Of a stretch of DNA of 32,891 nucleotides, positions 25,812 through 32,694 are shown piece after piece. The position numbers and the translations under genes were made by a program. The notes below the pieces were generated by a model that was given only the letters and a program-made list of their open reading frames with translations, ran no database searches and was not told where the DNA came from. Location of the stretch: assembly GCA_016927515.1 (NCBI GenBank), contig JAFGMN010000087.1:1-32891 (forward strand), read 5' to 3'. This DNA is from a candidate division CSSED10-310 bacterium. GTDB lineage: Bacteria > CSSED10-310. How positions within the stretch are numbered: position 1 is the stretch's first letter; every line of letters begins with the position of its first letter.

Positions 25812-26684
25812 TTAAATTACATCAGCGAAATGACGTTCTACCTTCTGAAAATATACCATACCCGAAAAAAACATCACACAGACCGCTGTGACAGAAACAA
25901 GAAAAATCGGACCGGCTGCGGTTTCGCTTCCCAGCAGTGCCCACCGAAAACCTTCGATGACACCGGCCATCGGATTCAGGCCATAAAGGGACCGCCAGGG
26001 TTCGTCGAGCATGCTTCCGGGATATGCCACGGGTGTTGCAAACATCCATATTTGTGTAAGAAATGGGACGATATAGCGAATGTCCCGGTATGTGACATTG
26101 AGGGCGGCGAGCCAGAGGCCAGCGCCAAGGGAAGTCAGCATGGTGAGGAGCAAGAGCGGGAGAACCCAGATAATGCGCCAGGTTGGATAGTATCCGTAGG
26201 CAAACATCATGCCGATGAGAATGATAAAAGCGAGAGCGAAATCAACAGCTCCGGTGAGAACGGCTGCGATGGGACTGATGATGCGGGGAAAGTAGATTTT
26301 TCGAACTAGATTTGCGTTTCCGACGAGGCTTGTGGATGCTTTTGTGAGGCTATTGCTAAACAAGGTCCAAGGAGTTAATGCGGCATAGGAAAAGATTGGA
26401 TATGGGATACCGTCCGAAGGAATTTTGGCAAGTCGGCCGAAAAAAATGCTGAATACAACCATGGTCATCAGGGGTTGAATGATCGCCCAGAGTCCGCCGA
26501 GGACGGTTTGTTTGTAGCGAACTTTAATGTCTCTCCACGCCAGAAAAACCAGGAGTTCGCGGAACTGGATGAGTTCGCGGAACCGCAAACCTTTCCGGGA
26601 TCCGGCTTCGCGCCGGACTGGAGTCGGGCGGGATTGGGTCTTGGGTGGACTATTATCGATTTGATTTGAATGAATCGTAATCAC
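25812..26684 (-). CDS. wzm: ABC-2 type polysaccharide exporter permease (Wzm)
   Basis: The 290-residue protein has six likely membrane segments at about 61-83, 95-113, 135-165, 171-195, 204-222 and 257-278. It also has the conserved cytoplasmic entry LAWRDIKVRYKQTVLGGLW (48-66) typical of Wzm/KpsM permeases. It forms the membrane channel for the Wzt ATPase and exports undecaprenol-linked polysaccharide. The start is a GTG at 26684 with AGGA just upstream, overlapping the acetyltransferase gene by 32 bases; no ATG occurs before the first membrane segment. The cytoplasmic N-terminus contains a doubled FREL segment (35-38 and 41-44), from an 18-base-period DNA repeat. Confidence 0.93.
   Translation of the reverse strand: MITIHSNQIDNSPPKTQSRPTPVRREAGSRKGLRFRELIQFRELLVFLAWRDIKVRYKQTVLGGLWAIIQPLMTMVVFSIFFGRLAKIPSDGIPYPIFSYAALTPWTLFSNSLTKASTSLVGNANLVRKIYFPRIISPIAAVLTGAVDFALAFIILIGMMFAYGYYPTWRIIWVLPLLLLTMLTSLGAGLWLAALNVTYRDIRYIVPFLTQIWMFATPVAYPGSMLDEPWRSLYGLNPMAGVIEGFRWALLGSETAAGPIFLVSVTAVCVMFFSGMVYFQKVERHFADVI
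26553..26583. repeat. Short direct repeat, 18-base period, in the permease gene
   Basis: Thirteen bases (gagttcgcggaac) at 26553-26565 recur at 26571-26583. The period of 18 bases keeps the frame and doubles the FREL segment of the cytoplasmic N-terminus. It looks like a small in-frame duplication. Confidence 0.6.
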
Positions 26685-27306
26685 GCGTTCCTGAACACAG
26701 GTGACCGGGAAGAGGGGAATCTTCGTCGATATCGATACAGATCATCTGACCGGGAGAAATTTCCTTGTATCGCAGGCCGCTTTCCGGACAGGTCATGACA
26801 CCATTGGGATCTGGGCAGCGCAGAGGTAACCCATGCCGGCTCATCCATCCTGCGTGTTTTCCCGGAACACCGGCAATCAGAGCGTAATCGGGAACCGGTC
26901 GAGTAACGACAGCGCCAGCGGCAATAAACGCAAAGCGGCCGATTTCGATACCGCAAACGATTGTTGCGTTTGCACCGATCGTGCAGCCGCGTTTCAGAAT
27001 TGTTTTTTCATACAGGGAATGCCGAATGACTTCTGAACGCGGATTGGTGACATTTGTCAATACGCAGGAGGGGCCGAGAAACACATCATCTTCGATAATG
27101 GTTCCCGTATAGATGGAAACATTGTTCTGAATTTTGACATTGGATCCGATGATGACACCAGAAGCAACAAACACATTTTGCCCGAGAATACAGTTCGAAC
27201 CGATGGTGCAGTTAGCCATGACATGGCTGAAATGCCAGATTTTGGTTCCATCACCGATGGAGCAGGGCAAGTCCACAATTGATGTTTGATGGTTGAAATA
27301 ACTCAT
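26653..27306 (-). CDS. wbpD: Left-handed beta-helix N-acetyltransferase (WbpD/WlbB-like)
   Basis: The 217-residue protein is made of hexapeptide repeats from about residue 12 to 147 (IGDG, IGSNCILGQNV, IGSNVKIQNNV, IEDDVFLGPSCVLTNV, IGANATIVCGIEIG), ending in IAGVPGKHAGWMS. The C-terminal tail has a CPDPNGVMTCPESGLRY stretch. This matches the UDP-3-amino-GlcNAc-uronate N-acetyltransferases WbpD/WlbB. ATG 27306 overlaps the stop of the WlbA-like gene as ATGA and follows AAGGAG by six bases, so the in-frame codon at 27330 is rejected. Next to a WlbA-like dehydrogenase, it should make a 2,3-diacetamido-uronic acid nucleotide. Confidence 0.9.
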   Translation of the reverse strand: MSYFNHQTSIVDLPCSIGDGTKIWHFSHVMANCTIGSNCILGQNVFVASGVIIGSNVKIQNNVSIYTGTIIEDDVFLGPSCVLTNVTNPRSEVIRHSLYEKTILKRGCTIGANATIVCGIEIGRFAFIAAGAVVTRPVPDYALIAGVPGKHAGWMSRHGLPLRCPDPNGVMTCPESGLRYKEISPGQMICIDIDEDSPLPGHLCSGTRDYDSFKSNR

Positions 27307-28265
27307 CGACTGCTCCTTATTTTCCGGCACAACGCATGCTCCGTTTCCAGATTCACGGCAGCATCCTGATGCCTGATCCGATGAACGAGTTCCACGGAGG
27401 TCCGAGCATCGTCGATGCCGAAACCGTGTCCTTCCAGTGTCCGTTCGTACAGCACGGTGTGCAGGTCGGTAAATCCTTCGGTGAACTCGACTTCTTCCCC
27501 GTCGATTTCAATTGATCGGTAGGTGGTGCGGACCCCCGGTTCGGGAGAGAAAGGGAGGTATTGGTTATCGATAGACAGAAACCATCGGACATAGGCGTGA
27601 TCGAGTTCGGTGAAGCCTGAGATGGTTTCTGGGTGTCGTAAGTGGAGTTCCGTTTTCTGGATGTTGCCGAAAAACCAGACCATGAGATCGAACAGATGAA
27701 TACCGATATTGGTTGCCAGTCCGCCGGAGTGGGGTTCTGAACCTTTCCAGGAGGTGCGGTACCACGGTCCACGGGCGGTCACATAGGTGAGATTGACGTT
27801 ATGCTTCCGGTTGGTCCGGCTGGATTGCATTTTTTCCTTGAGTCGAGTGAGTGTGGGGTGAACGCGGAGTTGGAGCACGGTGAAGACACGACGCCCATAT
27901 TCCTGTTCCAATTCCTGTAATGCATCGAGATTCCAGGGATTGATCACAATCGGTTTTTCGCAGATGGCATTCGCTCCAATTCGGAGAGCCAGCCGAATGT
28001 GAGCATCGTGGAGGTAATTGGGTGAGCAGATTGAGATATAGTCGATATGATCGTCGGTGGGACCTCGCCGTTTTTTTTCAAGATACCGGTCGAACCGCTC
28101 GAATTCAGTGAAAAACTGCACATCAGAAAAATATCGGTCGAGAATGCCCACAGAATCGTGGGGATCCATCGCCGCTTTCAGGACATTTCCGGTGTCGCTG
28201 ATCGCCTTGATGTGTCGAGGAGCGATATACCCTGCGGCTCCAATGACAGCAAAGTTAAGACTCAC
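27303..28265 (-). CDS. wlbA: UDP-GlcNAc-uronate 3-dehydrogenase-like oxidoreductase (WlbA/WbpB)
   Basis: The 320-residue protein belongs to the Gfo/Idh/MocA family, in the WlbA/WbpB branch. It has an NAD-binding VIGAAGYIAPRHIKAI near the start, SICSPNYLHDAHI at 78-90 and CEKPIVINPWNLDAL at 102-116. The C-terminal domain contains GLATNIGIHLFDLMVWFFG and FSPEPGVRTTYRSIEIDG. WlbA oxidises the 3-hydroxyl of UDP-GlcNAc uronic acid. The start is a GTG at 28265 with a perfect AAGGAGG six bases upstream. It is the first gene after the hairpin that ends the assembly module. The aminotransferase normally working between it and WbpD is not in this window. Confidence 0.92.
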   Translation of the reverse strand: MSLNFAVIGAAGYIAPRHIKAISDTGNVLKAAMDPHDSVGILDRYFSDVQFFTEFERFDRYLEKKRRGPTDDHIDYISICSPNYLHDAHIRLALRIGANAICEKPIVINPWNLDALQELEQEYGRRVFTVLQLRVHPTLTRLKEKMQSSRTNRKHNVNLTYVTARGPWYRTSWKGSEPHSGGLATNIGIHLFDLMVWFFGNIQKTELHLRHPETISGFTELDHAYVRWFLSIDNQYLPFSPEPGVRTTYRSIEIDGEEVEFTEGFTDLHTVLYERTLEGHGFGIDDARTSVELVHRIRHQDAAVNLETEHALCRKIRSSR

Positions 28266-28271
28266 AATCTG

Positions 28272-28278
28272 CCTCCTT
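28272..28278 (-). promoter_or_regulatory. Strong Shine-Dalgarno site for the wlbA-like GTG start
   Basis: The minus strand reads AAGGAGG here, six bases before the GTG at 28265-28263. It is the best-matching ribosome site in the window and fixes a non-ATG start. Most other genes here rely on overlap with the upstream gene. Confidence 0.8.
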
Positions 28279-28294
28279 GAATGGTATGTCTGAT

Positions 28295-28332
28295 CGAATC
28301 ATGAAACGTGTGGAGACACATGTCATGATTCG
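28295..28332 (-). other. Hairpin at the kinase/wlbA junction
   Basis: A perfect 10-base inverted repeat (28295-28304 and 28323-28332) encloses 18 bases. Inside, an A-T pair and a further four-base GTGT/ACAC stem close on a four-base loop. The UGA stop of the kinase gene lies in the 5' arm of the RNA. No U-run follows, so a classical Rho-independent terminator is unlikely; an attenuator, RNA-processing site or 3'-end stabiliser is more plausible. It lies in the largest intergenic gap of the window and divides the assembly genes from the sugar genes. Confidence 0.6.
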
Positions 28333-29096
28333 GGTCTTGAATCGGATCGATGGTGCTTTTCGTAACTGGCATAGTAATCATGGTAGCCGTACGTGTATCC
28401 GGCATGCCGTTTCGCTGAAACCCGGGACAGGATAACGCCCTTAACATTACCGGCGAGTCCTTTGAGACCCTTGATGGTTTTTTCAACATTCCGGGGTTCG
28501 GTTTTGCCTGCGTAAAACACAACGAACGTGGCATCCACTTTTCGAGCGATGGTACCGGAATCGGCAAACATTCCGAACGGTGTGGAATCGATAATGATCA
28601 GCTGATACGTCTTTTTCAGTGAGGTGAGTATCTGCTCGAAGCATTCGGAACCCAGAAGTTCCGCTGCAAACTCCTGCCTTGCTCCTGCCGAGATCAGGTC
28701 CAGTTTTTCAATAGGAGATCTCTGGATGCTGACCTTTTCACTTGAACCAGCCAGAATCGCTTCGGTGAGACCGGGGGTCTGATCGATTTTGAACACATGA
28801 TTGATCATCGGATGGCGATTGTCGGCATCAATAAGAAGCGTTTTGATTCCAGCCACGGCATTGGCCCGTGCCAGATTGACTGCTGTGGTTGTTTTACCCT
28901 CACCCTGCATGGTACTGGTAATCAAGATCGAGCGGCAGGTTTCCGGGAATCCGTCTCCAAGCGCAACTTCGACTTGCAATCTCAACATTCGGAATGCTTC
29001 GGCATGCGGATCGGATGAGTCGCTAAAGTCGATGAGATGAATGCGATTGTGGTCATCCCGACGAGCTATGTTTCTCTTAAACGGATTGATTATCAT
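28323..29096 (-). CDS. Bacterial tyrosine kinase of the CpsD/CapB/Wzc-C type
   Basis: The 257-residue cytoplasmic kinase has Walker A MQGEGKTT (63-70), Walker A' LLIDADNRHP (87-96), Walker B LIIID (166-170) and a C-terminal tyrosine cluster with Tyr234, 236, 238, 241, 242 and 245. Cycling autophosphorylation of the tyrosine cluster controls polymer length and export together with the membrane copolymerase. That partner is encoded directly upstream as a separate gene (two-base gap), so this is the split arrangement rather than the single-chain Wzc of enterobacteria. The A' box has Asn-Arg-His where Leu-Arg-Arg/Lys is common. Confidence 0.93.
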   Translation of the reverse strand: MIINPFKRNIARRDDHNRIHLIDFSDSSDPHAEAFRMLRLQVEVALGDGFPETCRSILITSTMQGEGKTTTAVNLARANAVAGIKTLLIDADNRHPMINHVFKIDQTPGLTEAILAGSSEKVSIQRSPIEKLDLISAGARQEFAAELLGSECFEQILTSLKKTYQLIIIDSTPFGMFADSGTIARKVDATFVVFYAGKTEPRNVEKTIKGLKGLAGNVKGVILSRVSAKRHAGYTYGYHDYYASYEKHHRSDSRPES

Positions 29097-29098
29097 TG

Positions 29099-30472
29099 TC
29101 AGTTCCTCTCCGGAATGATACCAACCACGGGTATTCCCCAGCGGCGCTCAATCTCTTCCGGTGATCGTATTGGAGCTTTCAGGAAGTTCAAGATCAATGC
29201 CAGGCCACCCCCCAGAAACAACCCAACAAAAACAGCCATGACGATACTCCCCATCAATCCTTTTGAATCTGGATTCATCGGCATCGAAGGCGGTTCAATG
29301 ACAGTGACGGTCATTTTCTGGATTTTGCCTCTCAAATCAGTTCCTTCCAATTCCGACAGCAGACTTTGATACAGTTCCGTGTTGGTTTTAACTTCACGCT
29401 CGAGAATCCGATACTGCCATTCTTTCTCGGCCATATTGTTGGCTTCCGTTTTATAATCTTCGATCTGCTGAGCCAAGACTGTTTCCTGTGCCTGCAATGT
29501 CCTGGATTGCATATCCATTGCTGTCACGAGGTTTTGCTTTTCCGCTTCAATCCGGTTACGCAGGACTTCGAGTTGCCCATCGAGATCCAGAATGGTGGGA
29601 TGTTTGAGTTTAAATATCTTCAGTTTTTCCTGCTTTTGAATCATCAATTCGCTATACTGACGCAGAAAAGTCACAACCGGTTCGATTCCTTGGCTCGTGA
29701 AAGCCAGATCGGCCCGGTCCGATCCATGGGCCATTGCTTGTCGTAATTTTTCGACTTTCACCTCAATCTGTACACGTGCATTGGTCAGATCCGCCATTTC
29801 GGATGTCGCTTTCAGAACCTGTTGACTAAAGGCCATTTTCTGATCTTCAAATGAAACGACCCGAATTTCTTTTTTATAGTTCTGAAACCGTTCTTCGGCT
29901 TCTTCGACTTTCTGTTTTTGTGCTGTCAGCCGCTCGGCCATCCAGCCGATGGATTCCTGGGTTTGGAGTAGTTGGTTATCCATGAGCTGTTCTTTGAACG
30001 ATTTAATCATGCCTTGGGCCATCAGGAGGGCGTGCTGGGATGAAGGTGCGCGTGTCTGAAGGGAGACGAGTACCTTGCTGGAACCTTCCCGTTGATTGCG
30101 GAGCGGAAAGAAAATCTGGTAATTGCCGGGACTGACCATGACATCCTGTCCCATTCGTTCCTGGATCCTGTGGATCACCGGGGATGAAAGCATCCACTTC
30201 TGAATCATATCGACGTCAATGGTCGTAGAAACACGATAGTATGGATTGTATTGACCGATATAGATTCCTTGATCTTCAATCAGGATCTCGGCATTTGAAG
30301 TGAAGGAATCGGACATCTGCGACACTTTCAGGACATTCAGTGCAACCGCGACAGTGATACAGAAAATGATGAGCCACTTGTATTCGATAAACAAACCTGT
30401 CAAACGATGAACGCTGAGGCTTTCGCTATCGGAAATCACCGGGTCCATGTTAATTTGATGATCAAAATTCAC
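29099..30472 (-). CDS. Polysaccharide copolymerase / chain-length determinant (Wzz/Wzc-N/GumC type)
   Basis: The product is about 457 residues when started at the GTG at 30472. It has one membrane segment near 31-50, a long periplasmic region with coiled-coil-rich stretches at about 170-370, a Pro-rich segment VIEPPSMPMNPDSKG before the second membrane segment (about 420-442), and a short cytoplasmic end with EEIERRWGIPVVGIIP. This is the PCP-2a architecture without the kinase domain. A GTG start is chosen because AGAGGAG lies six bases before it; the codon at 30505 gives an unlikely leader, and ATG 30448 is a weaker alternative. It controls chain length and links the inner-membrane machinery to the outer-membrane exporter. 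Confidence 0.9.
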   Translation of the reverse strand: MNFDHQINMDPVISDSESLSVHRLTGLFIEYKWLIIFCITVAVALNVLKVSQMSDSFTSNAEILIEDQGIYIGQYNPYYRVSTTIDVDMIQKWMLSSPVIHRIQERMGQDVMVSPGNYQIFFPLRNQREGSSKVLVSLQTRAPSSQHALLMAQGMIKSFKEQLMDNQLLQTQESIGWMAERLTAQKQKVEEAEERFQNYKKEIRVVSFEDQKMAFSQQVLKATSEMADLTNARVQIEVKVEKLRQAMAHGSDRADLAFTSQGIEPVVTFLRQYSELMIQKQEKLKIFKLKHPTILDLDGQLEVLRNRIEAEKQNLVTAMDMQSRTLQAQETVLAQQIEDYKTEANNMAEKEWQYRILEREVKTNTELYQSLLSELEGTDLRGKIQKMTVTVIEPPSMPMNPDSKGLMGSIVMAVFVGLFLGGGLALILNFLKAPIRSPEEIERRWGIPVVGIIPERN

Positions 30473-30478
30473 GTATTT

Positions 30479-30485
30479 CTCCTCT
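30479..30485 (-). promoter_or_regulatory. Shine-Dalgarno site deciding the copolymerase GTG start
   Basis: The minus strand reads AGAGGAG, six bases from the GTG at 30472-30470. No comparable site precedes the in-frame codon at 30505, so this site sets the start of the copolymerase gene. Confidence 0.65.
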
Positions 30486-30516
30486 GAACAACCGGATGCA
30501 AACAATCATCTTCAGA

Positions 30517-31383
30517 TCAGAAAATCGCTCGGGGTACATACACCACATCTCCAGGCTGCAGATGGATATCGCGGGATTTTTCACCGCTGCTCATTACACG
30601 TTGCAAATCAACATCGAGTGTCTTAATTTTTCCGTCTTTTTCTCGGCGTTTAACGGTCGTGCGACCGGGTGCTGCTTCCTTGGTAAAATTACCGGCTTCA
30701 ATCACGGCCCGCAGAACCGTCATATTTTCGGTATAGGGTACAATGCCCGGCTTTTGAACGTGACCGAACACGTAGACTGTCTGGTTCAGATCCTGAATCG
30801 GCAGGTTTTTATCTTTGCTAAGAACATAAATCACATCACCGTTTTTAACTTCCATGGCATCGTGTTTATTTGTCATAAGCAGTTGATCGAGTCCGAGAGT
30901 AAGCGGTTTATCTGCGTCAATCCCATCACCCCGAAGCAGTGTCACCGTTTTGTTGATATCTCCGGTCGGGCCGCCGACCTGGACAATGAGGTCTTTCAAG
31001 GTGACAGAGTTTTTCTGCAACGGAATTTCTCCAGGATGCTTCACTTCGCCGATCATCAAAACCAGCCGGCTCCGATATTCCTTGATTTCCACAACGACCG
31101 TGGGATCGTTTAAATAATCCCGATTCAGAATGCCGGTCAATAACTCATCGATCTCCTCGCATGTCATCCCACTGACCGGAATTTCACTCTGCATCATCGA
31201 CAACAGAATATTCCCATCGGCGGATAGAGTAACATCTTCGGAAACCTTGTAATCCATCTTGCCGAAGACGGATATTGACAGAACATCCTCAGGTCCGACC
31301 CGGTATCGGTCCGTGTCAGTTGAGCACAGGGCATTCGGTAAGCAGATGAATAAAAAAAGAGCAATCAGACGTGATCCAATCAT
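30517..31383 (-). CDS. Polysaccharide export protein, Wza-like with two SLBB domains
   Basis: Started at ATG 31383 (GGGGAGG just upstream), the protein has 288 residues. A hydrophobic signal sequence (1-20) is followed by a polysaccharide export domain (YRVGPEDVLSISVFG, 27-41, to about 100) and two SLBB repeats (VLMIGEVKHPGEIPL at 108-122, VYVFGHVQKPGIVPY at 203-217). It ends PGDVVYVP. It would form the periplasmic/outer-membrane export ring together with the copolymerase. The only cysteine near the cleavage site (Cys20, in PNALC) does not fit a normal lipobox, so it may not be lipidated as Wza is. ATG 31401 is an alternative start without a ribosome site. It lacks Wza's long C-terminal helix; the upstream beta-barrel may take that place. 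Confidence 0.92.
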   Translation of the reverse strand: MIGSRLIALFLFICLPNALCSTDTDRYRVGPEDVLSISVFGKMDYKVSEDVTLSADGNILLSMMQSEIPVSGMTCEEIDELLTGILNRDYLNDPTVVVEIKEYRSRLVLMIGEVKHPGEIPLQKNSVTLKDLIVQVGGPTGDINKTVTLLRGDGIDADKPLTLGLDQLLMTNKHDAMEVKNGDVIYVLSKDKNLPIQDLNQTVYVFGHVQKPGIVPYTENMTVLRAVIEAGNFTKEAAPGRTTVKRREKDGKIKTLDVDLQRVMSSGEKSRDIHLQPGDVVYVPRAIF

Positions 31384-31434
31384 GATCCTCCCCGCAAACA
31401 TGTCTTATATTTCAAGCGTTTCTGTCAAAAGATG

Positions 31435-32661
31435 CTATCGAAGTAGATTGGTGAAAAAGTGAATATAAATCGACGCGATATTGTTGTCGAAATCTTGCAG
31501 GTCGTAATACGAATCCCGCTCCGCCCATTGATACATCGATCGAATGCTCATCCAATCCGTGGCACGATATGCCAGCGTGATGCCGGTTCGAATAAAATCG
31601 TCGCTCCATTCATCGTCGACGTTCTCGTAATCGAACTGCGAGTAGCGGAAAAGTAGACCTAACTCAACCCGGTCGGTGAGCAGCGTCGTGAAATCGATCT
31701 TCGCTCCCGTATCCCGATAGAACGCATTGACGAATCGTTCGGAGGAATACAATGTTGAGAAGCCCTGCACATTGATACGGGTCAATGCGCTAATAATCGT
31801 CGCGAATTCAATGGTTCCCCCCAGATTGTCATAGGTTGTTTCCCCATCAAAATCCCGGCTCTTCGGTTCATACTCCCGTCGCTCATACACACCCTTCAGC
31901 GTCAGTATCACGCTGTCGCCATACAGTGCCTGGCGAACTCCAGCAGAGAGTCGCCATCCATCATAATCGGCAAACTCCGATATCGTATCGATGTCATATT
32001 CCCTCATCCAGAATTGCGCATCGGCTAAGAACGTTGTTTGTGTGTTCAGTTCGAGATGGGTTTTGACATTGACTCCCAGTTCTTCCCAATCAGCGAAGCC
32101 GGCGTATCCTTCGAAAACAATCGGAGACTCGTCGTAATCCCGGATGTTGAACATCCCTTTGATGGTGATATTGAAATCGTCGTCAACGTGATACAGAATG
32201 GTTGGCTCGAACGAGTTAGTCCAGTAATCGTCCCGGAGTTCGGCGATTTCTGCATTTTCGATATTGTAGAGGGAATCGGCGTAGTGATCCATCAAACCGA
32301 AGGACAGGCGATCAGTGGTATTCCAGATTGTTTTGAGCATCAGATCGAAATAGCTGTAATCAGTCCGGTCGAGTTCGGGATGATCGATCTGGTACCATTC
32401 TTTGTAGAAGTCGAAATGCACCCATGTTGACGTGCGGGATGTTTCGTTCAGGAGCCGAAGGTATGGGTGAATCTGGATAATTTCATCTTCGGCTTCTTTT
32501 CCGCTGTCGCTGATTTCTTCATCGCTGAGAAGCAGGATGTTATCATCCCATGTATAGTGAACATCCAGACCACCGTAAAGCTCGAAAATCCCCGCTTGAA
32601 CCGGCATCACCAGCATGGAGATGCCCACCAGAAGACTGATCAGGATCGGAGAGTGTTTCAT
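31435..32661 (-). CDS. Outer-membrane beta-barrel protein of the BBP2-like (exopolysaccharide) type
   Basis: The 408-residue protein starts with a clear signal peptide (MKHSPILISLLVGISMLVMPVQA, cleavage after Ala23). It then shows a repeating alternation of polar and aromatic residues typical of outer-membrane strands (YGGLDVHYTWDDNILL, FDFYKEWYQI, ATDWMSIRSMYQWAERDS, ending IYIHFFTNLLR). Asp and Tyr/Trp are abundant. Barrels of this kind lie directly upstream of SLBB exporters in exopolysaccharide loci and may form the outer-membrane pore. An AAAGGA site lies nine bases before the ATG. Similarity to the putative beta-barrel porin 2 family is by pattern only. Confidence 0.85.
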   Translation of the reverse strand: MKHSPILISLLVGISMLVMPVQAGIFELYGGLDVHYTWDDNILLLSDEEISDSGKEAEDEIIQIHPYLRLLNETSRTSTWVHFDFYKEWYQIDHPELDRTDYSYFDLMLKTIWNTTDRLSFGLMDHYADSLYNIENAEIAELRDDYWTNSFEPTILYHVDDDFNITIKGMFNIRDYDESPIVFEGYAGFADWEELGVNVKTHLELNTQTTFLADAQFWMREYDIDTISEFADYDGWRLSAGVRQALYGDSVILTLKGVYERREYEPKSRDFDGETTYDNLGGTIEFATIISALTRINVQGFSTLYSSERFVNAFYRDTGAKIDFTTLLTDRVELGLLFRYSQFDYENVDDEWSDDFIRTGITLAYRATDWMSIRSMYQWAERDSYYDLQDFDNNIASIYIHFFTNLLR

Positions 32662-32694
32662 ATATTGTATCCTTTCTCGCTGCTCCGGTTCGGA

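Noticed and set aside
28295-28332. The kinase/wlbA hairpin as a Rho-independent terminator
   Set aside because: No run of U follows the stem on the transcribed strand and the next gene begins 30 bases later, so it is listed only as a hairpin.
31404-31428. A TTGACA and a TATAAG on the minus strand upstream of the SLBB export gene, resembling a promoter
   Set aside because: The spacing is only 13 bases, far from the usual 16-18, so I do not call a sigma-70 promoter.
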